Shown: in pieces, positions 40,529-48,195 of the stretch
Layout: each line of letters starts with the position of its first letter
Position numbering within the stretch: the stretch's first letter is position 1
Source of the DNA: Gp13-AA77 sp035578005
GTDB lineage: Bacteria > Acidobacteriota > Terriglobia > UBA7540
DNA length: 64,000 nucleotides
Reading direction: 5' to 3'
NCBI GenBank assembly: GCA_035578005.1
Contig: DATJYK010000085.1
Coordinates: 1-64,000, forward strand
Made by a program: the position numbers and the translations under genes
The notes under the pieces: model-generated
Databases searched by the model: none
Seen by the model: only the letters and a program-made list of their open reading frames with translations
What the model was told of the DNA's origin: nothing

Positions 40529-40670
40529 GCAGGCTGCGGAAAAACAGCTCGGAACCATGTCATTTCGAGCACAGCGAGAAATCTCGCTCTGAAACTAAGG
40601 CCACTGCGAGATTCCTCGTCGCCTACGGCTCTTCGGAATGACAGGCTGGATGAGTTTTTCCGCAGCCTGC
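40529..40670. repeat. Long hairpin element, diverged relative of family B
   Basis: Starts GCAGGCTGCGGAAAAAC and ends GTTTTTCCGCAGCCTGC, with the CATTTCGAGCACAGCGAGAA core of family B inside. The outer arms differ from those of copies 1-3, so it is a related but distinct element directly behind hutI. Confidence 0.85.
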
Positions 40671-40698
40671 TTCTAGGGAGCGAGTCTAGGGCACGAGT

Positions 40699-41067
40699 CT
40701 AGGGAGACGGAGGCTGCGGGGTAGCTGCTGGAGCGGACGAGTTAGGAGGAGCTTGTTCCTTAGGCTGGGCCTCAGGATAAGTGATCACGATTTCCCCGGG
40801 TTTAGCCATGTGGAGCTGCTCGCGAGCCACTTTCTCGACGGCCTTCGGATCAGACTTCAGGGCATCAATGTGCTTCTGCAGAGCTTGATTTTCCTGTTCC
40901 AGTTGGAGGGTCTGTTTCTGAAGAGCATCGTACCGTTGGCGCTCGCTTCGATAGGCCAGGTACCCGTGCTCGCCACAAATGACGTGATAGGCGAGCGCAC
41001 CCACGAGTGACAAGGCCAAGGCCAGAGTGCCCCAATACGCGCGGCGGCTTTGGAAGGGCAGTTTCAT
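40699..41067 (-). CDS. FtsB/DivIC-like septum formation initiator
   Basis: A 122-residue single-pass membrane protein. The membrane segment is YWGTLALALSLVGALAYHVI (about residues 11-30), followed by a coiled coil RSERQRYDALQKQTLQLEQE and the FtsB/DivIC motif DPKAVEKVAREQLHMAKPGE then IVITYP. The C-terminus is a Pro/Ala-rich tail. FtsB-type proteins bridge early and late cell-division proteins. ATG 41067 is taken as start because the basic lead directly before the membrane segment begins there. Divergent from cutA. Confidence 0.88.
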   Translation of the reverse strand: MKLPFQSRRAYWGTLALALSLVGALAYHVICGEHGYLAYRSERQRYDALQKQTLQLEQENQALQKHIDALKSDPKAVEKVAREQLHMAKPGEIVITYPEAQPKEQAPPNSSAPAATPQPPSP

Positions 41068-41245
41068 CGTGAGAACGCCGGAAGGCCGCGGGCCACGCAA
41101 CTTTTCGCCGCATCGAGCCTTATCGAGTTGCTCTCCGTCGAGCGTCCATTGTACCGTGGAGGCTCGGGTCTGGCAATTCCCCGAGTCATTATGGCCATTC
41201 GGGCCGTTCGTTTGTGGCGGCTAGCGACGTTCTCGAGTATCGCCG

Positions 41246-41569
41246 ATGACCGACAAAATCGTGATCCTGGTGACGGCGCCGAGCTTGAAGGAAGCGCGCA
41301 AGATCGCGCGTAATCTGGTCGAAGAGCGCCTGGCGGCCTGCGTGAATGTTACACCGCCGGTGGAATCGATCTACCGCTGGCAAGGGAAAATCGAGAACGG
41401 ACGCGAGCGCCTGCTGGTGATCAAAACGGCTCGCGAAATCTTCGCCGAAGTCGAGGCGGCGATTCGCAAGCTCCACAGTTACACGAACCCCGAGATCCTC
41501 TGCCTGCCCATTATCGATGGCTCGCGCGACTATCTCGACTGGTTAGCCGGGTCTGTGAAGGTCGGGTGA
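41246..41569 (+). CDS. cutA: Divalent-cation tolerance protein CutA
   Basis: A 107-residue CutA1 protein: IVILVTAPSLKEARKIARNL, EERLAACVNVTPPVESIYRW (family Cys and Trp), then RLLVIKTAREIF, LHSYTNPEILCLPIIDGSRD and the C-terminal YLDWLAGSV. CutA forms a very stable cytoplasmic trimer linked to copper tolerance, with an unclear mechanism. The length is standard. Divergent from the FtsB-like gene. Confidence 0.95.
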   Translation: MTDKIVILVTAPSLKEARKIARNLVEERLAACVNVTPPVESIYRWQGKIENGRERLLVIKTAREIFAEVEAAIRKLHSYTNPEILCLPIIDGSRDYLDWLAGSVKVG

Positions 41570-41608
41570 ATTCGGCGGGGCTAAGGAGTCTGTGTGGAAA
41601 CCGCGTGC

Positions 41609-41662
41609 TGTAGCGGCGGTCTCTGACCGCCGGCTTTTTCGGCGATCAGAGATCGCCGCTAC
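41609..41662. repeat. Inverted repeat between cutA and the cystathionine gamma-synthase gene
   Basis: TGTAGCGGCGGTCTCTGAC (41609-41627) pairs with GATCAGAGATCGCCGCTAC (41644-41662), close to the family at 31205-31269. Right after it, to about 41745, TTTCGAATCGTGGTTAGAAATGC echoes the outer arm of the 54060-54268 element. Confidence 0.75.
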
Positions 41663-41757
41663 GGCACGTTGCGGCACGTTTTCACACAAACGCTGAAGCC
41701 CTGCCCTTTTCGAATCGTGGTTAGAAATGCAGGCTAGCCGCAGACCAGAACCGCTGA

Positions 41758-42903
41758 TCAACCTTCAATCTTAGCGAGTGCCTGATCGAGATCAGCGATC
41801 AGATCATCCACGTCTTCGATCCCAACGGAGATGCGTACCAGCCCATCAGTAATGCCGATGCGCTGGCGGTGTGCCGGCGGAACGCTGGCGTGAGTCATGG
41901 TCGCAGGGTGAGAAATCAAGGTCTCAACGCCACCCAGACTCTCGGCGAGCGAGCAAAGGCGCACGCTCTTCAGCACCGTCTTGGCGTTCTCAAGCGATCC
42001 GGTTTCAAACGAGATCATGCCCCCGAAGCCCTTCATTTGGCTTTTCGCCAGTTCGTGTTGGGGATGATTGGGCAGACCCGGGTAATTCACCTTTCTCACC
42101 TTGCGATGACCATCGAGGAACCGGGCCACAGCCCGCCCGTTTTCCTCGTGTTGCCGCATCCGTGCCGCCAGGGTCTTCACGCCGCGCAGCACTAGCCAGC
42201 AATCGAAGGGGCCCAGGATGGCACCGGCCGCATTTTGCAAGAACTTCAAGCGCTCAGCGAGCCCGGCATCATTCACCATGATGGCGCCGCCGACGCCGTC
42301 CGAGTGGCCATTCAGATATTTGGTCGTGCTGTGCAACGCGAAGTCGGCCCCGAGCTCCAAGGGACGCTGAAAATACGGACTCATGAAGGTATTGTCCACC
42401 GCGGCCAGCGCTCCGTGGCGGTGCGCGATGGCCGTCGCCGCGCGCAGGTCCGTAATCTCCATCATGGGATTAGTGGGGGTTTCGAGGTAAAGCAAGCGCG
42501 TGTTCGGGAGGAATGCCTTTTCGATCTCGTCCAGGCGACTTGTGTCCGCGTAGGTAAAGCTAAGGCCAAAATCCTTCAACACGTGCTCGAAGAGCCGGAA
42601 CGCGCCGCCGTACAGGTTATGACCGGCCACCACGTGATCGCCGGATTTCAACAGACTCATCAGCGCGTTGATGGCTGCCATACCGGACGCAAATGCGAAC
42701 GCGCTGCGGCCTCCTTCCAGGCAGGCTAAGTTTCGCTCCAGCGCCGAGCGTGTCGGGTTCGAAGTTCGGGCATACTCGTGCCCCTTGTTGCGGCCCAGTT
42801 CCTCCTGGACGTAGGTGGACGTTTGATAGATGGGGACAATAATGGCGCCCGTGGCGGGATCGGGCTCCTGGCCCACATGAATGGCATCCGTGGCGAATCC
42901 CAT
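41758..42903 (-). CDS. Cystathionine gamma-synthase / trans-sulfuration PLP enzyme
   Basis: A 381-residue enzyme of the Cys/Met-metabolism PLP family. MGFATDAIHVGQEPDPATGA is the usual N-terminus, YARTSNPTRSALERNLA contributes to the phosphate-binding and substrate site, and the PLP Lys is Lys195 in HSTTKYLNGHSD. SLGGVETLISHPATMTHASV and the GLVRISVGIEDVDDLIADL ending are characteristic. It may act as cystathionine gamma-synthase (O-acyl-homoserine + Cys) or cystathionine gamma-lyase; sequence alone does not settle which. Monocistronic. Confidence 0.92.
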   Translation of the reverse strand: MGFATDAIHVGQEPDPATGAIIVPIYQTSTYVQEELGRNKGHEYARTSNPTRSALERNLACLEGGRSAFAFASGMAAINALMSLLKSGDHVVAGHNLYGGAFRLFEHVLKDFGLSFTYADTSRLDEIEKAFLPNTRLLYLETPTNPMMEITDLRAATAIAHRHGALAAVDNTFMSPYFQRPLELGADFALHSTTKYLNGHSDGVGGAIMVNDAGLAERLKFLQNAAGAILGPFDCWLVLRGVKTLAARMRQHEENGRAVARFLDGHRKVRKVNYPGLPNHPQHELAKSQMKGFGGMISFETGSLENAKTVLKSVRLCSLAESLGGVETLISHPATMTHASVPPAHRQRIGITDGLVRISVGIEDVDDLIADLDQALAKIEG

Positions 42904-42954
42904 AGAACGCTTCCCACCTTCCTTTGACTTCGCTGGAGTTTATCAACAACCGGC

Positions 42955-43053
42955 GGCGGTAGTGTCTCAGTTTGAGGTGGCACGGGCATCCTGCCCGTGT
43001 TATTTCATGGCCAAGATGGCCATGCCACTTCAAACGGAGACACCACCACCGGC
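42955..43053. repeat. Palindromic element, family C copy 2
   Basis: GGCGGTAGTGTCTCAGTTTG at the left and CGGAGACACCACCACCGGC at the right bracket a core (GGCACGGGCATCCTGCCCGT, then GGCCAAGATGGCCATGCC) that is inverted relative to copy 1 at 7598-7676. Confidence 0.85.
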
Positions 43054-43160
43054 GGCAATCGACTAAACGTTTACGAGCTTTTGCGGTATCATGAGAGTTC
43101 CTGGCACAATAGGCCGGTAAGATATCAGCCGGCGTCGAGCTGGAATTAGCGGAGGTGGAT

Positions 43161-43568
43161 ATGCGCTATCACCTGCGAATTGCACTCACTGTTGGGGTCC
43201 TGGCACTGGCAGCGGGGCTTCTAAGTTTAGTTGGGGGCACGGCGCTGCGTGCTGATTCTCCCAATCTCATCACGGTCAGTGTTGTGGTGACCGATTCCCA
43301 AACCGGAAAACCCGTCGACCAGGCGCATCTGACGCTCATCTTTAAAAAGGGTGGAGACCCGGACAACGCCTTCAAGCGCTCGAAAACGATCTCGTATACC
43401 GGCAAGACAGATGCCCAGGGGCGCTGCCGGTTCGTTTACATTCCCGAGGGCTCCGTCACGCTCATGGCGACCGAAGGCCGCCACAAGGCTTTTGGACAGA
43501 CCTTTGACGTAAGCAAGGACCATTCGACTCTGGAAGTAAAGATGAAGCCGCCCGAGCCGTTGCTCTAA
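43161..43568 (+). CDS. Secreted single-domain carboxypeptidase-regulatory-like protein
   Basis: A 135-residue protein with a signal peptide (IALTVGVLALAAGLLSLVGG) and a Cna-B/carboxypeptidase-regulatory-like beta-sandwich: ITVSVVVTDSQTGKPVDQAH, GKTDAQGRCRFVYIPEG and SVTLMATEGRHKAFGQTFDV. These domains usually help a partner fold or bind, but no catalytic domain follows here. GGAGG ends five bases before ATG 43161, which is favoured over the GTG at 43155. Periplasmic. Confidence 0.85.
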   Translation: MRYHLRIALTVGVLALAAGLLSLVGGTALRADSPNLITVSVVVTDSQTGKPVDQAHLTLIFKKGGDPDNAFKRSKTISYTGKTDAQGRCRFVYIPEGSVTLMATEGRHKAFGQTFDVSKDHSTLEVKMKPPEPLL

Positions 43569-43884
43569 CCTGAATTTCTCGCCAGGATCATACAGCATTT
43601 GAGTCTTGCGGCTGGCGAATTCTATCCGCGATGCATCACAGATGGTGCAAACAGTAAGAAGCCATTGCCCCTCGCTGTGTTACAGCCAAAAAGGCGACCC
43701 ATTTCCACAAGCTTTTTAACAGAACTGTTAAAAAACTTAATCCGCGCCATCAAAAATATTACACCGCAGCGTTCCAAAGAGAAGGTAATGTTACACCACT
43801 GGCGAGTTCGTCGACCGGGTTGGGGACTTGCCTCCAGATGAAACGCCGGGTTTCAAGCCGCCGTTCCAATGGGGTTGCGCGGCG
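43569..43884. other. Gap with a T/A-rich dyad
   Basis: A 316-base gap between convergent genes with no frame of note. AAGCTTTTTAACAGAACTGT and its continuation TAAAAAACTT (43709-43738) make a dyad (AAGCTTTTTAACAG / CTGTTAAAAAACTT) with T- and A-tracts that could serve as a bidirectional terminator for the converging transcripts. Confidence 0.55.
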
Positions 43885-44925
43885 TTAGTTCGGCTTCCGC
43901 GCCTCACCCGGCGTCTGAGGCGCCGTACCGGTTGACGGAGCGTTTGCGGCGCTGGGAGTTGGAGCACTCGGTGCCGCAAAGTATTTCGGGTCAAGCCAAA
44001 TGTTTGCTTTCTCCTTGACGCCGTCCAGGGCAGCCTTGAACTTCTCTTCGCGAAGCTTGCCTTCAATCTCTTTCGAGGCTTCCGAAACGGGCAGGGTTTC
44101 GTGCTTCACAACCTGAATGAAGTAAAAGTTCATGGGATTGTTCTGAATCTCAGAGACTTCGCCATCCTTCAACGTCCAGGCCTGCTTGTCCATGTCTCCG
44201 GGAAGCTGGCCGCGCCGCACCGAATGCGGATTGGGATCAAAAAACACTACGTTTGCCAGCTTATACTGCTCGGAAACCTTGGTGGCATCCTGGCCGGAAG
44301 CCAGCGCCTGGCGAATGTCGTCAGCGCGTTTCTTCGCTTCATCTTCCGGTAAGCCAGCCGCATCGCCTTTTGCGCCTTCCGGCTTCTTGCGCACACTGAC
44401 TTGCCGGATCTGGACTTGCTCAAATTCCGCGTGATGGTCAGCGTAGTACTTGTTGATGTCATCCTGCTGCACCTGCACGCTCTCGTTGAGCTTCTTGTAT
44501 TCATCCTGAACGAGCGCCTGCTTTCGCTGAAGCTCCATCTTCTCTTTAAATTCTGGAGTCTGATCGAGACCGTCCGCAGATGCCTTCTGCGCGAGGGCCA
44601 GAAACATTGCATAGTTTTCGCCCAACGGCTTAAAGCCTTGGGCAGCCAATGAGCGCTGAGCCGTCGGGTTGAGAGTTTTCACGATGGCTTGAAATTGCCG
44701 GGCCGTTATCTGCTGGTCTCCCACCTTCATCACCACGGTCTCTGGAGGAACCTCTGAAAGCGTGGAACCCTGAGCCGCTGACGGGGAAGGTGGCACCGGC
44801 TTCGCCGCTGGCGATTGGGAGGAACTTTGGGCCAAACCTGTGGCCGCCGAAAAGGCAGCGATGAGGATTCCCAACAAAGCCCGCTGCGACTTGGGGGCAC
44901 ACCGACGTTTTATTAGCTGATTCAT
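43885..44925 (-). CDS. SurA/PpiC-like periplasmic peptidyl-prolyl isomerase
   Basis: A 346-residue secreted protein. Signal peptide: RALLGILIAAFSAATGLAQ. The SurA-N-like part is VVMKVGDQQITARQFQAIVK and nearby helices with QKASADGLDQTPEFKEKMEL. A parvulin/PpiC domain lies around KLANVVFFDPNPHSVRRGQL, then DKQAWTLKDGEVSEIQN and FYFIQVVKHETLPVSEA. Such proteins chaperone outer-membrane proteins, for which the MtrB-like barrel would be a client type. AAGGAAGAAG precedes ATG 44925; the longer start at 45003 would put 26 charged residues before the signal. Confidence 0.88.
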   Translation of the reverse strand: MNQLIKRRCAPKSQRALLGILIAAFSAATGLAQSSSQSPAAKPVPPSPSAAQGSTLSEVPPETVVMKVGDQQITARQFQAIVKTLNPTAQRSLAAQGFKPLGENYAMFLALAQKASADGLDQTPEFKEKMELQRKQALVQDEYKKLNESVQVQQDDINKYYADHHAEFEQVQIRQVSVRKKPEGAKGDAAGLPEDEAKKRADDIRQALASGQDATKVSEQYKLANVVFFDPNPHSVRRGQLPGDMDKQAWTLKDGEVSEIQNNPMNFYFIQVVKHETLPVSEASKEIEGKLREEKFKAALDGVKEKANIWLDPKYFAAPSAPTPSAANAPSTGTAPQTPGEARKPN

Positions 44926-45277
44926 AGAACTTCTTCCTTTTGATGAGAATTGTTCGATAGCGAGAAGAGAAATTCTAGCACGGAATGGCTCTCGTCTCCA
45001 CACAAACCTGAGATTGATGAGATTGAGATGCGACCGTAGGGGTGCGGCTTGCCGACCCTCCGAGTTTGCACATTGCGAGCCCCGAAGGGGCGTTCTATCT
45101 CAGCCCAGGCCAACCGGCCTGGGTTCGAGGCACACCGTCATTCTGGGATTCAAGCCCTGAAAGGGCGCTCGATCGGTGGTGACTACTTTGCGTCGCCCTT
45201 TCAGGGGAATATCAGTTTCATCCGAATATGACAAGAGCTTCTGAAACGTCTGGATCCTCTGATACACTTGTCCGGCC
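44926..45277. other. Gap with hairpin repeats
   Basis: A 352-base gap. Between 45070 and 45212 are CCCCGAAGGGG, CCCAGGCCAACCGGCCTGGG and the pair GCCCTGAAAGGGC (about 45153) / GCCCTTTCAGGGG (about 45196). These are dispersed palindromes; no gene is supported. Confidence 0.7.
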
Positions 45278-46153
45278 ATGAAAGCGATTGCTGTTCGAGT
45301 TCTATTAGCCGTGTTGTCGATGGTGGCGGTCGCAGCCGCGCAGGATGTGGTTCCCCTTTATCCCGGCACCCCGCCCGGCTCTAAGCAGGAGAACTATCCG
45401 GAGAAGCAATATTTCTCCAAAGTGTGGAACGAAGAGGTTGTCGCGAACGTCACCCGGCCCACCCTCACGATATTCAAGCCCGCTCCGGAGTTGAAAAATG
45501 GTACGGCGGTAGTCATCTACCCGGGTGGGGGGTTCATGGCCATTTCCGTCGCATCCGAAGGTGCAAACGTGGCCAAATACCTGGCCGCGAAAGGCGTGAC
45601 CGCGTTCATGCTGAAATATCGGCTTGCGCACACCGGCGAAGATGCTGCCCAGGAGTTCAGCGCACTGTACGCGGACAGGCCGAAGTACGATGAGATGTTA
45701 AAAAATGTCACACCGCTGGCCTTCGCAGATGGCTTAGCGGCGGTCGCTTACGTCCGGCAGCACGCGTCCGAATGCGGGATTTCTCCCGATCACGTCGGAA
45801 TCATCGGATTCTCCGCGGGTGGATTTATCGCAGCCCAAGTTGCCGTCCAATACGCGCCCGAAGGCCGGCCCGCATTTGTAGCCGTGATCTACGGCGGATT
45901 GGGGAAAGACGCTCCCGTGCCAACGGATGCGCCGCCCATGTTTATTACTGCCGCGACCGACGACGAGCTCGGGCTCGCGCCGCAAAGCATCGCTCTCTAC
46001 GAAAAGTGGACGGCCGCTCACAAATCGGCTGAATTGCACATGTACGCCAAGGGCGGTCACGGCTTCGGAACGCATCAACAGAACCTTCCTACGGATCATT
46101 GGATCGAGAGATTTTCTGACTGGTTGCAGGTGGAAGGTTTTCTGACCAAGTGA
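45278..46153 (+). CDS. Secreted alpha/beta-hydrolase, acetyl-xylan-esterase-like
   Basis: A 291-residue esterase of the BD-FAE/axeA type. Signal peptide: VRVLLAVLSMVAVAAAQ. The oxyanion motif is VVIYPGGGFMAIS, the nucleophile Ser lies in GIIGFSAGGFIAAQ, the Asp in ITAATDDELG and the His in GGHGFGTHQQNLPTDHW. Enzymes of this group remove acetyl or other acyl groups from plant polysaccharides. The gene is alone between convergent and divergent neighbours. Confidence 0.9.
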   Translation: MKAIAVRVLLAVLSMVAVAAAQDVVPLYPGTPPGSKQENYPEKQYFSKVWNEEVVANVTRPTLTIFKPAPELKNGTAVVIYPGGGFMAISVASEGANVAKYLAAKGVTAFMLKYRLAHTGEDAAQEFSALYADRPKYDEMLKNVTPLAFADGLAAVAYVRQHASECGISPDHVGIIGFSAGGFIAAQVAVQYAPEGRPAFVAVIYGGLGKDAPVPTDAPPMFITAATDDELGLAPQSIALYEKWTAAHKSAELHMYAKGGHGFGTHQQNLPTDHWIERFSDWLQVEGFLTK

Positions 46154-46223
46154 CGAGGAAAGAAGAAGCCGACGCAGCTGGCAAACGCCGCATCGGCTGA
46201 CACTTCTTAAAGAAGTCAGCGAA

Positions 46224-46733
46224 CTACTTCTTGGCAGGAAGAGTATACTCGCCCTTGATCTCACTCACCATGTTCCCGCTGGCATCGGCCTTGGCTTCGT
46301 AAGTACCCTTGCCAGCAATGCCTTTATATTTCCCGGTGCCTCCGGTGAAGCTCCACGTGCCCACAGACGTGTTGGGTTTGCCGTCCTTCGTCAAGGTATC
46401 CGTGCCGGAAAAGCGGACAAAGGTCTTCTCGCCGTCGGCCATGTTCCCGACGCCGTACCCGTTTGCATGGTCCCTGGTACCGTGGACGTCGATGGTAACC
46501 ACATTGTAACTATCCTTCGTGGCCGCGCCCTCAATCTGCATAGGGTTCGTCCACGTGCAGGCTTCCTTCAGCAGTCCAAGCGTGTGGCGGGCGCTATCCC
46601 CAACGTCGATGGAGTACGCCGGATCAGCCTTGGCGCTGGCGCAAGACATCGTGCCGGAAATCTTCGTCTGCGCTGCCGAGGTACTCGCCAGCGCGAGGCC
46701 GAGCATCGCTACCCAAATCATTCTCTGCTTCAT
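46224..46733 (-). CDS. Secreted small beta-rich protein of unknown function
   Basis: A 169-residue exported protein with signal peptide (MIWVAMLGLALASTSAAQ). The mature part is strand-rich with many Gly and Thr: TKISGTMSCASAKADPAY, KTFVRFSGTDTLTKDGK and VGTWSFTGGTGKYKGIAGKG. The GGTGKYKGIxGKGT string is typical of allene-oxide-cyclase-like/DUF3224-like beta-barrels that may bind a hydrophobic ligand. No enzyme activity can be claimed. An AGGAGGAGCC site precedes ATG 46733. Confidence 0.75.
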   Translation of the reverse strand: MKQRMIWVAMLGLALASTSAAQTKISGTMSCASAKADPAYSIDVGDSARHTLGLLKEACTWTNPMQIEGAATKDSYNVVTIDVHGTRDHANGYGVGNMADGEKTFVRFSGTDTLTKDGKPNTSVGTWSFTGGTGKYKGIAGKGTYEAKADASGNMVSEIKGEYTLPAKK

Positions 46734-47201
46734 GGCTCCTCCTTTGAGATTCGGAAGGTTCGATTTCGGAAAGCCCGGATTTGCCGGCGAACCTCCTCGG
46801 TCCCGGTCGATGTGTAACCCTGGATCCGCATTTCATCACAAGGCTGGCCAGCATTATACATCCGAGACTCCTCGGAGAGGCGCAAAATGTCCTTCGTCGA
46901 ATCGCGCCGCTTTGGGAAGCGAGTGCCGAGGTTCTGGGCGTATTGTCGGGCCCGGAAGCTACGGTCCGGGGATCGGCCGCATCTCCAACCTCACGGTCGT
47001 CTTAGACTAAGTTAGGTTAAGTTAGCGCTTATGAAGGGTGCTGCCCAGAGCCAGGTTAGATCGGCCCTTCAGGCCTGACAAATGCAGAGAGCGAGAATAT
47101 GGCCTGCCGTACGCTCCCTCGTTGTCGGCACCAAGAAAAGGGCAGGGCAAGCCACCCTACGACCTTTCTCGGAAACACCAGGGGTATACCGCCATGAGAA
47201 T

Positions 47202-47307
47202 GCGCGAAGCGCCTTGGAGTGCGGCGGCTCGACGCTGCCTTGGGGAAGGATAAGGGAAACCACAGGAAGGCAGCGTCAAGCCGCCGCACTCCAAAGCGCT
47301 TCGCGCT
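47202..47307. repeat. Long inverted repeat
   Basis: GCGCGAAGCGCCTTGGAGTG (47202-47221) with GCGGCGGCTCGACGCTGCCT is mirrored by AGGCAGCGTCAAGCCGCCGC and ACTCCAAAGCGCTTCGCGC (about 47268-47307): arms of about 40 bases. No other copy was noticed in the window. Confidence 0.85.
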
Positions 47308-47388
47308 AATCAGTGTGAGCTAAGACACTAGCCTACGTGCACGGAGACATCGACTACCCCACAATATCAGACAATCCGCATTTTATGC

Positions 47389-47417
47389 TTGACTGTCATA
47401 TTAACCTATGATATAAT
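47389..47417 (+). promoter_or_regulatory. Near-consensus sigma70 promoter with extended -10
   Basis: TTGACT (47389-47394), 17-base spacer, TATAAT (47412-47417) preceded by TGA. It sits in an AT-rich island and drives the frameshifted KSTGPRT-family frame at 47522. It is far stronger than anything seen before the housekeeping genes here. Confidence 0.75.
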
Positions 47418-47521
47418 GTATCACATTATGTAAACAAAGGTTTTGCGCCGGGGCGGACGGCGTCGCTCCTGGGGTTTGCATTTCTCTGTTGGACGTTCAG
47501 CCACCGGCCAGGAGGATGCGT

Positions 47522-47968
47522 ATGTCATTGATTCAAAAGCTTGCTTCGGCCGCCCAGCGGGCCGCCAATCAGGCCAACGGGTGCCAATCCCAGGGACCAG
47601 TCACGGCAAAGGGCCTGCAACACTCGCGAACGGCGAGGTTGAGGCACGGCCTTTATGCCCAGTTCTTTGAAGAGACGATGGATGCTTTGGGTGAAGACCT
47701 TGGCGGCTTTGCTGAACGGCAGGAGGCTCTGGTCCGCTACTGGCAGCCCCCGGACGCCTTCCGCGCCACCCTGGTAATGCGCCTGGCGAGATTGATGTTG
47801 GCAAATGGAACGGGCCGACTGCCAACAAGAAGGTATCGCGGTGGCGCGGCTTCAGGGTGCCGAGGCGGAGAACGCACCATCAGGCTTTTGAGGGATCTCA
47901 AGGCGAAGGACGAGCGCGCAGGGCCGGCCGGGGCCAGCCGGACAAGAGAGCCCAGAAGGCGAAAATGA
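47522..47968 (+). pseudogene. Frameshifted KSTGPRT-family protein, member 1
   Basis: AGGAGG precedes ATG 47522. The N-terminus has ANQANGCQSQGPVTAKGLQH and SRTARLRHGLYAQFFEETMD, the pattern N--N-QxSxGPxTxxGK-S---ALRHGL of a family abundant in Acidobacteriota. The frame stays good to FRATLVMRLARLM, then turns to Arg/Gly-rich sequence. In the +1 frame from about 47808 the expected family continuation appears (WQMERADCQQEGIAVARLQG, AEAENAPSGF, stop), so a one-base indel broke the gene. Function of the family is unknown; the abundance suggests mobility or phage-like spread. Confidence 0.7.
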
Positions 47969-48084
47969 AGGATGATCCCATCATGTTGTTGAAAACAAAG
48001 GAAAATGGATTTTAGTGAGAATTTTGGGAATTTTCGACATCGAATGATAATTTTGCGACCTTCCACCGAATCCCAGATGACGTA

Positions 48085-48163
48085 GGGGCGGCCCTTGTGG
48101 CCACCCAAGTAACGACATCCACAGGGGTTGCTCAGCGAATGGAGCGGCCACAAGGGCCGCCCC
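48085..48163. repeat. Dispersed inverted repeat (GGGGCGGCCCTTGTGGCC type)
   Basis: GGGGCGGCCCTTGTGGCC (48085-48102) and its exact complement GGCCACAAGGGCCGCCCC (48146-48163). It is the same family as 4563-4651 and lies just upstream of the Vps10-like gene start. Confidence 0.88.
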
Positions 48164-48195
48164 GGCGTCCGTTCGGAATGCTATACTTCGCTGCT

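Larger units (their letters stand above)
46734..47521. other. Gap with a palindrome and a strong promoter
   Basis: A gap of about 790 bases. A long inverted repeat is at 47202-47307. Near-consensus promoter hexamers are at 47389-47417. The part 46740-47100 shows only short frames in both strands and nothing recognisable. Confidence 0.65.
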
